64,000 nt of DNA from Albidovulum denitrificans. GTDB lineage: Bacteria; Pseudomonadota; Alphaproteobacteria; Rhodobacterales; Rhodobacteraceae. Under the pieces are notes generated by a model that was not told the origin of the DNA, did no database searches, and saw only the letters and a list, made by a program, of their open reading frames with translations. Positions 18,878 through 27,316 of this stretch are shown one piece after another (the stretch's first letter is position 1; every line of letters starts with the position of its first letter). The position numbers and the translations under genes are program-made. The DNA is taken from positions 806,001 through 870,000 of the forward strand of contig NZ_PVEP01000001.1 in NCBI RefSeq assembly GCF_002973535.1, written 5' to 3'.

Positions 18878-20127
18878 CGGGCGGGGGGGCGGCGAAGGCG
18901 CAGGTAAAGCGCCGCAAGGACGATAAGCCAGGTGGCGCAGGCGATCCAGGTCGCGTTGGCGGCGGGCCAGGGCAGCGCGCCGACATGCAGGGCGACCGGC
19001 AGCAGCGCCGGGACCATGACCGTCAGGACAAGGGGCAGCGCGACACGCGCCGGATATAGCGCGAAAAGCCCCGGCAGCAGCAAGAGCGGCAGCACATAAT
19101 AGTGCAGCCAGCCAAGCGGCCCGAACAGCGCGATGATGATGGAAAAGGACAAAAGCCCGGCATAGCGGCGGACCTCTCCCGGCTGGCGCCAAAGGACGCG
19201 CAGGAAGGCCGCCATCAGGGCAAGCGCCGCCAGCACCACCGCTGGCCCGATCCAGCCGGGGACGTCGCTGTAAAGCATCGCCGACGATCCCGGCGGCATG
19301 ATGACCCCCACCTCTCGCCCCATCACCAGCGCGACCAGTGCGGAGCGGATCGAGGTATTCACGGGGGCCAGCGTGACGACAGCATTGATCTTGTGCAGAA
19401 GTTCGAGAAAGGCGACCGTCATGGCAGGGCCGCAGACAGTCAAGCTCAGCAGGCCAAGCCCGCCTCCGACAACGCCAAAGGCCGCCAGCGCGCGCCAGCG
19501 GCGGTCGATAACGAAGACCAGCGCCAGCAGGGCGGGCGACAGCTTGATGGCGGCGGCAAGGGCCAGCGCCGTACCGGCAAGACCCGGCCTGTCGCGCAGA
19601 GTGGCGAAGGCCATGACGGTCAGGAAGGCAACCGTGATCGTCGGCTGATTGTGCAGGATCGCGATTGTCGCGTGGATCGTCCAGCTAAGGGTGACAAGCC
19701 CGATCAGGCACCAAAGCGACAGCGGCATCGCACGCGGCCGCAACAGCCGCCCGGCGCACCACACCATCGCCGCCAGCATCGGCATCTGGATCAGAAGCAC
19801 GGCATTGGCGAAACCCTGCGGGCTGACAAGCGTGGTGACAGGCCCCAGAACCGCAAGCCAGAGCGGCGGGTAGAGATAGGGAAAGGTCAGCTTGTCGGCA
19901 ATGCCGAGGTCATGCATCACCGGCCCCCAGCCCTCCGCGTATGAGGCAGACGCCCCCGGCGCGGCATAGACCAGATCGCCCTGCCCGCTTTGCCACAGAT
20001 GCCCCGCGACATAGAGCGAGGACAGGTCCTGCGGCCAGGTGTTCCAGCGCGACAGGATCACGAAGACCGCCCAGACGGCAAGCAGCATAGGGGCAATCGC
20101 CCTGTCGCGCGCCCTTATCGCCTGCAT
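18826..20127 (-). CDS. GT87/DUF2029-type membrane glycosyltransferase
   Basis: 433 residues, start chosen at ATG 20127 (MQAIRARDRAIAPM), because upstream residues are low-complexity. About 10-12 membrane helices. The pattern resembles the GT87 (DUF2029) family of polyprenyl-phosphate-sugar-dependent mannosyltransferases: an Asp/Tyr-rich first periplasmic loop (SSLYVAGHLW...LVYAA), AAAIKLSPALLALVFVIDRRWRAL and LGWLHYYVLPLLLLPGL. Substrate unknown. The C-terminus overlaps ppk2 on the opposite strand by 52 bp. Confidence 0.78.
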   Translation of the reverse strand: MQAIRARDRAIAPMLLAVWAVFVILSRWNTWPQDLSSLYVAGHLWQSGQGDLVYAAPGASASYAEGWGPVMHDLGIADKLTFPYLYPPLWLAVLGPVTTLVSPQGFANAVLLIQMPMLAAMVWCAGRLLRPRAMPLSLWCLIGLVTLSWTIHATIAILHNQPTITVAFLTVMAFATLRDRPGLAGTALALAAAIKLSPALLALVFVIDRRWRALAAFGVVGGGLGLLSLTVCGPAMTVAFLELLHKINAVVTLAPVNTSIRSALVALVMGREVGVIMPPGSSAMLYSDVPGWIGPAVVLAALALMAAFLRVLWRQPGEVRRYAGLLSFSIIIALFGPLGWLHYYVLPLLLLPGLFALYPARVALPLVLTVMVPALLPVALHVGALPWPAANATWIACATWLIVLAALYLRLRRPPARQYFAGTYSSGGSTARS

Positions 20128-20353
20128 CAGCCCTTCGATGGCCCCGCCCGTCAAACCCTTACCCCGATCTTTGTTCCGGCGCCGTCCGCTGCCGTGGCCA
20201 CAGGTTGCGTGAACAATGTGCGGGAAACATGGCCATTTGGCGATGATCTGGGCGCAATCCAGCCTTCGCCACCGCGAGGTCCCACACCGCCGCTCCTGCA
20301 TTAGTGAAAACGCGGGCCTTTCGGAACCCGGACAGTCTGGATATATCCCTCAC

Positions 20354-20797
20354 ATGCTTGGCCGTATCCTGACATCGCTTTTCACCGAACAGCCCGACCG
20401 GCTGCCCGAACCCGACGCGCTGCGCGCGCTTGGCGCGCTTCTGGTCCGCCTTGCCCGCGCGGACGAGAACTACACCGAGGAGGAGCGCGCCCGCATCGAC
20501 CGCATCCTTTCCCGGCGCTATCACCTGTCGCCCTTCGAGGCCGCCAGCGCCCGTGCCGACGCAGAGGAGCTTGAGGCGAACGCGCCCGACACCGTGCGCT
20601 TCACCCGCGCACTGAAAGAGGCGGTCCCCTATGAGGACCGGATGAGCCTGATGGAAGCGCTCTGGTCCGTCGCGCTCTCGGACGGCGAACGCGACCCGCG
20701 CGAGGATGCGATGATCCGCGTCACCGCCGACCTGCTTGGCATCAATGACCGTGACCGGGCCATTGCCCGGCAGAATGTGGAGAAAAGCGGGGAATGA
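20354..20797 (+). CDS. TerB-family protein
   Basis: 147 residues from ATG 20354 (MLGRILTSLF), all-helical. It matches the TerB/DUF533 pattern: RLARADENYTEEERARIDRIL and the second acidic motif ALSDGERDPREDAMIRVTADLLG. TerB-like domains bind divalent metal and are found in stress and envelope contexts; being single here does not imply tellurite resistance. The stop overlaps the next start by 4 bp (ATGA), so the two are coupled. Confidence 0.85.
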   Translation: MLGRILTSLFTEQPDRLPEPDALRALGALLVRLARADENYTEEERARIDRILSRRYHLSPFEAASARADAEELEANAPDTVRFTRALKEAVPYEDRMSLMEALWSVALSDGERDPREDAMIRVTADLLGINDRDRAIARQNVEKSGE

Positions 20798-21561
20798 TTG
20801 CCACGCTCGCGATGTATGACTGGCCGCAGGTCCGTGCGGAACACGACCGTTTCTGGCAATTGATCCGCACGGCCATGGCCGATGAAGGGATCCCGGCGCC
20901 ACAGGACCTGACGCGGGACGAAAAGCTTTGGGAGCTTTGGGAAAGCCCCGACCTGCTTCTGGGCCAGACCTGCGGGATGCCCTACCGGACCCGGCTTCAT
21001 GGCCAGGTGGAGCTTGTCGGAACCCCCGATTACGCCCTGCCCGACGCGCCGCCGGGCCATTACTATTCCGTCTTCGTCACCCGCGCGGATGAACCGGGCG
21101 AGGCTGTGGATTTCATCGACCGCACGCTGGCCTTCAACGGGCAGGACAGCCAGTCGGGCTGGGCCGCGCCGCAAAACCAGATGGCGAAGGCGGGGCTGCG
21201 CTTCACCCATACCCGCCACACCGGCGCCCATCGCGACAGCGCCCGCGCCGTGGCCGCCGGCAAGGCCGACATCGCCGCCATCGACGCGGTCAGCTGGCGC
21301 CTGATCGACGCCTGGCATCCCGAACTGTCCGGCACGCTGCGCGTCATCGGCCATACCGACCCGACGCCGGGGCTGCCGCTTATCACCGCCAGGGGCCGCG
21401 ACACCGCGCCGCTGGCCCGTGCGGTGGCATCGGCCATCACCGCGCTTGCGGCCGAAGACCGCGCCGCGCTGGGTCTGACCGGCCTTGCCGCGATCCCCGC
21501 CAGCGCCTATCTCGCCGTCCCCACACCGCCGCCACCTTCGCAGGATGTGCCGGTCAACTAG
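20794..21561 (+). CDS. PhnD/SsuA-type binding protein lacking a signal peptide
   Basis: 255 residues. The fold of periplasmic phosphonate/phosphate-binding proteins is suggested by LLLGQTCGMPYRTRL, GHYYSVFVTRADEPG, AFNGQDSQSGWAAPQNQM and ADIAAIDAVSWRLI. Unlike transporter binding proteins it starts directly at the first strand (MIATLAMYDWPQVRAEHDRFW), with no signal sequence, and no permease gene is adjacent. I infer a cytoplasmic ligand sensor or enzyme-like protein coupled to the TerB gene (4-bp overlap). Confidence 0.78.
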   Translation: MIATLAMYDWPQVRAEHDRFWQLIRTAMADEGIPAPQDLTRDEKLWELWESPDLLLGQTCGMPYRTRLHGQVELVGTPDYALPDAPPGHYYSVFVTRADEPGEAVDFIDRTLAFNGQDSQSGWAAPQNQMAKAGLRFTHTRHTGAHRDSARAVAAGKADIAAIDAVSWRLIDAWHPELSGTLRVIGHTDPTPGLPLITARGRDTAPLARAVASAITALAAEDRAALGLTGLAAIPASAYLAVPTPPPPSQDVPVN

Positions 21562-21574
21562 CCATTTTGCCGGG

Positions 21575-21590
21575 GTTTCCGTAACGGAAC
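21575..21590. promoter_or_regulatory. Palindrome TTCCGTAACGGAA upstream of the ABC operon
   Basis: A perfect 13-bp palindrome (21577-21589, TTCCGT-A-ACGGAA) sits about 60 bp before the ABC ATPase start, followed by an AT-richer stretch that could hold the -10 region. A likely operator for the transporter operon; the regulator is unknown. Confidence 0.45.
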
Positions 21591-21647
21591 GCACAAAAAG
21601 CGCATTGTAAATTGGCGGAATATCGTCCCTATTCGATCAAACCGGGG

Positions 21648-22448
21648 ATGAAATTCGTGCCAGACCAAACGCAAGAGACCGACGTTTCCGTCATCGAGGT
21701 CCGCGATCTGCACAAGGCCTATGGCGAGCTTGAGGTGCTGAAAGGCGTCTCTCTCAGCGCGCGCCGGGGTGAGGTGATATCGCTGATCGGGTCCTCGGGA
21801 TCGGGGAAATCGACGCTGCTGCGCTGCTGCAACCTGCTTGAGGACAGCCAGCGGGGAGAGATCCTGTTCAAGGGCGAGGCGGTCCACTGGAAGGGCAGCG
21901 GGCTGCACCGTCACCCCGCCGACAAGCATCAGGTGATCCGCATCCGCACCAACCTGTCGATGGTGTTCCAGCAGTTCAACCTCTGGTCCCATCTGACGAT
22001 CCTGCAGAACGTGATGGAAGCGCCGGTGACGGTGCTGCGCCGCGACCGGGAAGAGGTTGAGGCAGCGGCGCGCAAATATCTCGACAAGGTCGGGATCGGC
22101 GACAAGTGCGACGTCTACCCGGCGCAGCTTTCGGGCGGCCAGCAGCAGCGCGCCGCCATCGCCCGCGCGCTGTGCATGGAGCCGACGGCGCTTCTCTTCG
22201 ACGAACCGACCTCCGCCCTCGACCCCGAGCTTGAGCAGGAGGTGGTCAAGGTCATCAAGGCGCTGGCCGAAGAGGGGCGCACGATGATCATCGTCACCCA
22301 CGACATGCGCCTTGCCGCCGACGTGTCGGATCATGCAATCTTCCTCCACATGGGCCGGATCGAAGAAGAAGGCCCGCCGGATCAGGTCTTTGGCACCCCG
22401 AAGACCGAACGGCTGCAACAGTTCCTGAGCGCGACCGTTGCCGCCTGA
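21648..22448 (+). CDS. Polar amino acid/amine ABC transporter, ATPase subunit
   Basis: Start at ATG 21648; GTG 21657, which has GGGGAT in front, is an alternative. About 266 residues. ABC motifs: Walker A GSSGSGKST, Q-loop VFQQFNLWSHLT, signature LSGGQQQRAAIARAL, Walker B ALLFDEPTSALDPE and H-loop THDM. It belongs to the HisP/GlnQ group (polar amino acid and opine uptake). First gene of a four-gene transporter operon followed by glutamine-synthetase-like enzymes. Confidence 0.95.
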   Translation: MKFVPDQTQETDVSVIEVRDLHKAYGELEVLKGVSLSARRGEVISLIGSSGSGKSTLLRCCNLLEDSQRGEILFKGEAVHWKGSGLHRHPADKHQVIRIRTNLSMVFQQFNLWSHLTILQNVMEAPVTVLRRDREEVEAAARKYLDKVGIGDKCDVYPAQLSGGQQQRAAIARALCMEPTALLFDEPTSALDPELEQEVVKVIKALAEEGRTMIIVTHDMRLAADVSDHAIFLHMGRIEEEGPPDQVFGTPKTERLQQFLSATVAA

Positions 22449-22491
22449 CCCAATCAAAGCAGCTCACTTAAAGAAAGACCGGGAGTATCCA

Positions 22492-23214
22492 ATGAAAAAG
22501 CTTTTGACCGCCGCCGCCCTGCTGGCCCTGACCGCGGGCCTTTCCCAGGCCCAGACCATCCGCATGGGGACCGAGGGCGCCTACCCTCCGTACAACTTCA
22601 TCAACGACGCCGGTGAGGTCGACGGGTTCGAGCGCGAGCTGGGCGATGAGCTGTGCAAGCGCGCCGAACTGACCTGCGAATGGGTCACGAACGAATGGGA
22701 TTCGATCATCCCCAACCTCGTCTCGGGCAACTACGACACCATCATCGCCGGCATGTCGATCACCGACGAGCGTGACAAGGTCATCGACTTCACCCAGAAC
22801 TACATCCCGCCCGCGGCCTCGGCCTATGCGGCGCTGTCGGCCGATGCCGACCTGAAAGGCGGCGTCGTGGCGGCGCAGACCGCGACGATCCAGGCGGGCT
22901 ATGTCGCCGAAAGCGGCGCGACGCTTCTGGAATACCCGACGCCGGACGAAACCGTCGCGGCCGTGCGCAACGGCGAGGCCGACGCAGTCTTCGCCGACAA
23001 GGACTTCCTTGCCCCCATCGTCGCGGAATCGGGCGGCGAACTGGTCTGGGCCGGTCAGGACGTGCAGATCGGCGGCGGCATCGGCGTGGGTGTGCGCGAA
23101 AGCGATACCGAGCTGAAGGCGACCTTCGACAAGGCGATCCAGTCGATGAAGGATGACGGCTCGCTGAACGCCATGATCAAGAAGTGGTTCGGCGAAGACG
23201 CGCTCGTCTTCTGA
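22492..23214 (+). CDS. ABC transporter substrate-binding protein (SBP_bac_3)
   Basis: 240 residues with signal peptide MKKLLTAAALLALTAGLSQA. Family 3 periplasmic binding protein: GTEGAYPPYNFINDAGEVDGFE, NLVSGNYDTIIAGMSITDERDKVIDFT, AVRNGEADAVFADKDFL. Binding pockets of this type carry cationic or polar amino acids, opines or amines. The ligand is not evident; the adjacent gamma-glutamyl ligases suggest a primary amine or amino acid. A terminator-like hairpin follows the gene, which usually makes the binding protein the most abundant product. Confidence 0.95.
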   Translation: MKKLLTAAALLALTAGLSQAQTIRMGTEGAYPPYNFINDAGEVDGFERELGDELCKRAELTCEWVTNEWDSIIPNLVSGNYDTIIAGMSITDERDKVIDFTQNYIPPAASAYAALSADADLKGGVVAAQTATIQAGYVAESGATLLEYPTPDETVAAVRNGEADAVFADKDFLAPIVAESGGELVWAGQDVQIGGGIGVGVRESDTELKATFDKAIQSMKDDGSLNAMIKKWFGEDALVF

Positions 23215-23221
23215 TCCTGAC

Positions 23222-23252
23222 GGGCGGGGCCACAGCGCCCCGCCCTTTCCTT
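23222..23252 (+). terminator. Hairpin after binding-protein gene (partial terminator)
   Basis: GGGCGGGGC-CACA-GCGCCCCGCCC followed by TTTCCTT. It lies inside the ABC operon between the binding protein and the first permease, and probably reduces downstream transcription or stabilises the upstream mRNA. Confidence 0.6.
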
Positions 23253-23268
23253 ATCCGGCATCCCGTCC

Positions 23269-24150
23269 ATGTTCGCATCCTGCGCCGATCCATCGAGCCT
23301 TGAGGGCCTTGGCTGGCTTATGTGCTACCTGACCTCGGGCAAGCACATGCTGTTCTATAGCTCGATCGGCATCGTGCTGCTTTTGCTGCTCATCACCGCG
23401 CCCATCGCGCTGGCCTTCGGCTTTGGCGGCGCGGTGGCGGCGCGGTCGCATTTCCTGCCGCTCAGGTGGTTCGGCAAGGCCTATACCTCGATGGTGCGGG
23501 GCGTGCCGGACATCATCTTTTTCCTCTTCGTTCCCATCGCCATGGACCAGGGCTTTGAATGGCTGCGCCACAAGGTGAAATGTTCGGACTGGGATCAGCC
23601 GGTCTGGCAGGGCAATGACTTTGTCGTCTGCCCGGCGGCCAAGCTGCCGCTGTCCACCAGCCCGCAATGGATCCACGAAACCTACGGCTTTTTCCTGGCC
23701 GTGCTGGCCTTCTCCATCGTCTTCGGCGCCTTTGCCGCCAATGTCATCCACGGCGCGATGAACGCGGTGCCGCGGGCGCAGATGGAAACCGCCGAGGCCT
23801 ACGGGATGAGCCATCGGCAGGCCTTCCGCCGCATCCTTGTGCCGCAAATGTGGATCTACGCGCTGCCGGGCCTCTCGAACCTGTGGATGATCCTCATCAA
23901 GGCGACGCCCCTGCTGTTCCTTCTGGGGATCCGCGACATCGTCTACTGGGCGCGGGAACTGGGCGGGTCCAAGACCTCGCATTTCGACTATCCGCATCCT
24001 GACTGGCGGCTTTACTACTTCCTCGCGCTGCTGGTCTTCTACCTGCTGATGACCTCGGTGTCCGAACGGGTGCTGAGACGCATCACCGCACGGTTAAGCC
24101 ACGGTCAGGCGACGCTGGGCGGCGAACAGCAGAGGAAGGCCGCAAGATGA
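23269..24150 (+). CDS. ABC transporter permease (HisQ type)
   Basis: 293 residues. Five or so membrane helices and the EAA coupling motif ETAEAYGMSHRQAFRRILVPQ. Compared with ordinary HisQ it has a longer periplasmic loop (about residues 95-140, with two Cys: VKCSDWDQP and FVVCPAAK). ATG 23269 is the first start after the hairpin. The stop overlaps the next permease by 4 bp (ATGA). Confidence 0.93.
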   Translation: MFASCADPSSLEGLGWLMCYLTSGKHMLFYSSIGIVLLLLLITAPIALAFGFGGAVAARSHFLPLRWFGKAYTSMVRGVPDIIFFLFVPIAMDQGFEWLRHKVKCSDWDQPVWQGNDFVVCPAAKLPLSTSPQWIHETYGFFLAVLAFSIVFGAFAANVIHGAMNAVPRAQMETAEAYGMSHRQAFRRILVPQMWIYALPGLSNLWMILIKATPLLFLLGIRDIVYWARELGGSKTSHFDYPHPDWRLYYFLALLVFYLLMTSVSERVLRRITARLSHGQATLGGEQQRKAAR

Positions 24151-24986
24151 GCTGCTGGGACACGGTGCGGGAGTATGGGCTGCGATCAATCGGGATCGGC
24201 GAAAGGCTGCTGCCGCGCACCGATTTCACGCTTTGCGAGCATGTGACGCTGATTGGGTCCGGGATGATCTGGAACCTCTATTTCGGCATCCTCGCGCTTT
24301 TCTTCGGCTTCTTCCTCGCCAATGCCGTGGCGCTGGCCAAGGCCAGCGCGAACCCCTGGCTGCGCAAACCGGCGGAGTGGTTCATCTATCTTTTCCGCGG
24401 CTCCCCCCTCTTCATCCAGTTCTTCCTGGCTTATGAGACCTTCGTGCTGCTGCCCCGCGCGGGCATCGACATTCCCCTGGGCTTCACCACCATCACGGTG
24501 GCGACCTCATGGCTGTCAAAGGCCTGGGCCGGGGCGCTGATCGTTCTCTTCCTCAACACCGCCGCCTATTCGGCAGAGATCTTCTATGGCGCGCTCAGGT
24601 CGGTCCCCAAGGGCGATGTCGAGGCGGCCGATGCCTATGGCATGTCCGGCTGGTCGCGCTTTCGCCGGATCATCTGGCCGACGATGATGCGGCTGGCCTG
24701 GCCCGCCTATACGAATGAGGCGATCTTTCTCTTCCATGCCACGACGCTGGTCTATTTCTCGGGCTTTCCGGCGTTTCAGCAGCGGGGCGACAGCCTTTAT
24801 TACGCGACCTATTTCGCCTCGAAGACCTTCAACCCCTTCATCGCCTATCCGGTCGTGGCGTGCTACTTCATCCTGCTGACGCTGATCCTCATCACGCTCT
24901 TTGGCGCCGTCAACCGCCGCCTCAACCGGCACCTGCCGCAAGCCTCGCGCAGCAGAATTCGCTTGCGTCCACAGATCATCCGATAG
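24147..24986 (+). CDS. ABC transporter permease (HisM type)
   Basis: 279 residues, five helices, EAA motif DVEAADAYGMSGWSRFRRIIWP. Forms the heterodimeric channel with the preceding permease; together with the ATPase and the binding protein the importer is complete. The gene ends 186 bp before a glutamine-synthetase-family gene, and that gap contains a strong palindrome. Confidence 0.93.
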   Translation: MSCWDTVREYGLRSIGIGERLLPRTDFTLCEHVTLIGSGMIWNLYFGILALFFGFFLANAVALAKASANPWLRKPAEWFIYLFRGSPLFIQFFLAYETFVLLPRAGIDIPLGFTTITVATSWLSKAWAGALIVLFLNTAAYSAEIFYGALRSVPKGDVEAADAYGMSGWSRFRRIIWPTMMRLAWPAYTNEAIFLFHATTLVYFSGFPAFQQRGDSLYYATYFASKTFNPFIAYPVVACYFILLTLILITLFGAVNRRLNRHLPQASRSRIRLRPQIIR

Positions 24987-24989
24987 TAT

Positions 24990-25012
24990 CGAATATTTGA
25001 TCAAATTATTCG
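24990..25012. promoter_or_regulatory. Palindrome centred on TTTGATCAAA upstream of GS-like gene
   Basis: TTTGATCAAA is perfectly symmetric and is flanked by CGAATA on the left and TATTCG on the right (one base out of register). It is an AT-rich island in a GC-rich genome, about 160 bp before the ATG of the ligase gene at 25173. A likely binding site for a regulator responding to the pathway substrate; the regulator is not identified. Confidence 0.5.
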
Positions 25013-25172
25013 GCCGACGGAATCGCTATATTCCGGTCAGTTGGACGGGCGGAATGCCCCTGACAGCCGATATGATCAAACGAAGATGGCCCAAGGGCAT
25101 GGGCCGGCTCTGCCTGTGGCGCCTCTGGCCGGCCGGGGCGGTTTCGGACCAGCCCCGGCACCAGGTGAGAAA

Positions 25173-26507
25173 ATGAAGAACTGGCTTAGAAAGCACCCGC
25201 AGGTGCGTACCATCCGTGTGGCAGCCGCCGACCTCAACGGCCAGCCGCGCGGCAAACGTGTTCCCGTCCGTTTCGCGGACGCGGTGGTGGAGAACGGAAC
25301 CCGGTTTCCGATGTCCGTCCTCAACCTCGACATCTGGGGCGAGGATATCGAGGACAGCCCCCTTGTCTTCGACAGCGGCGATGCCGATGGCGTGCTGAAA
25401 CCGACCGAGCGTGGCTTCATGCCGATGCCCTGGCTCGACGCGCCGACCGCGCTTCTGCCGATCTGGATGTTCCGCGAAAACGGCAAGCCCTATGAGGGCG
25501 ATCCGCGTCACGCGCTGGCCCGTGTCATCGGCCGCTACAAGGCGCGCGGGCTGACGCCGGTCTGCGCGATGGAACTGGAATTCTTCCTGATCGACGACAG
25601 CGGGAAAAAGCTTCAGGTGCCGCTCTCGCCGCGGTCTGGCAAGCGGCGCAAGGCGGCAGAGATCATGTCGATCCGCGCGCTGGATGCCTTCGACACCTTC
25701 TTTACCGACCTCTATGACGCCTGCGAGGCGATGGATATTCCCGCCGACACGGCAATCTCCGAATCCGGCCTGGGCCAGTTCGAGATCAACCTGATGCACA
25801 CCGACGACGCGCTGCGCGCCGCCGATGATGCCTGGCTCTTCAAGATGCTGGTCAAGGGTCTGGCCCGCCGCCACGGCTTTGCCGCCAGTTTCATGGCCAA
25901 GCCCTATGCCGACTATTCCGGCAATGGGCTGCACACCCATTTCTCGGTCATCGACGCCGACGGCGAAAACGTCTTCGACAATGGCGGGCATGACGGGTCG
26001 GAGATGTTGAAACAGGCCGTCGCCGGGTGCCTTGCCGCGATGCATGACAGCACGCTGATCTTCGCGCCCCATGCCAACAGCTACGACCGACTGGTGCCTG
26101 AAGCGCACGCCCCGAACGCGATCTGCTGGGCTTATGAAAACCGCACCTCGGCGCTGCGCATCCCCTCGGGCAACCCGCGCGCGCGGCGGATCGAACATCG
26201 GGTGGCGGGCGGCGACGTGAACCCCTATCTGCTCTTGGCCGCCATCCTCGGCGCTGCGCTGACCGGGATCGAGGACGGGCTGACGCCCCCTGCCCCGATC
26301 ACCGGCAATGCCTATGCGCTTGACCTGCCGCTTTTGCCCGACACCTGGGAGGAAGCCATCGGGATCTTCGAGAAAAGCGAGATCATGGCCCGCATCTTCC
26401 CCGCCGAGATGATCCGCAACCTTGTCATGACCAAGCGGCAGGAACATCATTACATGGAAGAACTGACCCCCGAGGAGAAGGTGGAGCTTTACCTCGACAC
26501 CGTCTGA
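25173..26507 (+). CDS. Glutamine-synthetase-family ligase (glutamate-amine ligase, PuuA-like), copy 1
   Basis: 444 residues from ATG 25173 (MKNWLRKHPQVRTIRVAAADLNG); the longer frame upstream runs through the operator region. GS active-site motifs: AMELEFFLID, SESGLGQFEINLMH, GLHTHFSV, NSYDRLVPEAHAP and ENRTSALRIPSGNP. The family includes true GS, gamma-glutamylputrescine synthetase and gamma-glutamylamide synthetases; the truncated N-domain and the transporter neighbours favour an amine ligase. The paralogue at 27317 is clearly different in sequence, so the two probably use different acceptors. Confidence 0.87.
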   Translation: MKNWLRKHPQVRTIRVAAADLNGQPRGKRVPVRFADAVVENGTRFPMSVLNLDIWGEDIEDSPLVFDSGDADGVLKPTERGFMPMPWLDAPTALLPIWMFRENGKPYEGDPRHALARVIGRYKARGLTPVCAMELEFFLIDDSGKKLQVPLSPRSGKRRKAAEIMSIRALDAFDTFFTDLYDACEAMDIPADTAISESGLGQFEINLMHTDDALRAADDAWLFKMLVKGLARRHGFAASFMAKPYADYSGNGLHTHFSVIDADGENVFDNGGHDGSEMLKQAVAGCLAAMHDSTLIFAPHANSYDRLVPEAHAPNAICWAYENRTSALRIPSGNPRARRIEHRVAGGDVNPYLLLAAILGAALTGIEDGLTPPAPITGNAYALDLPLLPDTWEEAIGIFEKSEIMARIFPAEMIRNLVMTKRQEHHYMEELTPEEKVELYLDTV

Positions 26508-26580
26508 CGCCCGACCATGGCGCTTGCGCGGCAATACCGCGCGGCGTTACCCTTCCTGCAACCCGGATCAAGAACCCAAC

Positions 26581-27261
26581 ATGCAAATCGGCATCCTCCA
26601 GACCGGACAGGCCCCCGACATCCTCAAGGACGCCTCGGGCGACTACCCGGACATGTTCGCGCGGCTTCTGGCCGACCGGGACCTGACCTTCCGCACCTAT
26701 CTGGTAGAAGAGATGGCGTTCCCGGCCGACATCCACGATTGCGACGGCTGGCTTATCACCGGGTCGCGCCATGGCGCCTATGAGGATCATCCCTTCATCA
26801 AGCCGCTGGAGGACTTCATCCGCCGCGCCTATGCCGCCAAGGTGCCGCTGGTCGGCATCTGCTTTGGCCACCAGATCATCGCACAGGCGCTTGGCGGCAA
26901 GGTGGAGCGCTATGACGGCGGCTGGTCCGTCGGGCCGACGGAATACGATTTCGACGGTGAGGTGCTGACCATGAATGCCTGGCACCGCGATCAGGTGACG
27001 GCGCTGCCCGAAGGGGCGAAGCGGATCGGGACAAATGCGTTTTGCGAGAACGCCGCCCTTGTCTACGGCGACCGCGCGTTCACCGTTCAGGCCCATCCCG
27101 AATTTGCCGACAGCTTCGTCGACGGCCTGATGCAGACGCGCGGCAAGGGCGTGGTGCCGGATACGCTGATGGCCGAGGCGGGCAAGCGCCTGGGCAGGCC
27201 CAACTCCTCCTCCCTGATCGCCGACCGGATCGCGGATTTCTTCAAGCAGACCCGAACCTGA
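26581..27261 (+). CDS. Class I glutamine amidotransferase-like protein
   Basis: 226 residues from ATG 26581. Catalytic triad of the class I glutaminase fold: Cys in GICFGHQIIAQALGGK, and His/Glu in FTVQAHPEFADS. A stand-alone protein without a synthetase domain. Placed between two glutamine-synthetase-like ligases, it may hydrolyse gamma-glutamyl intermediates as PuuD does in putrescine breakdown, though it is closer to the GuaA-type glutaminase shape than to PuuD as far as I can judge. Confidence 0.87.
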   Translation: MQIGILQTGQAPDILKDASGDYPDMFARLLADRDLTFRTYLVEEMAFPADIHDCDGWLITGSRHGAYEDHPFIKPLEDFIRRAYAAKVPLVGICFGHQIIAQALGGKVERYDGGWSVGPTEYDFDGEVLTMNAWHRDQVTALPEGAKRIGTNAFCENAALVYGDRAFTVQAHPEFADSFVDGLMQTRGKGVVPDTLMAEAGKRLGRPNSSSLIADRIADFFKQTRT

Positions 27262-27316
27262 CCGCCCGAACCTGACCGCCCGAAACCGATCCCAGAAACC
27301 GAACACAGTGTGATTC

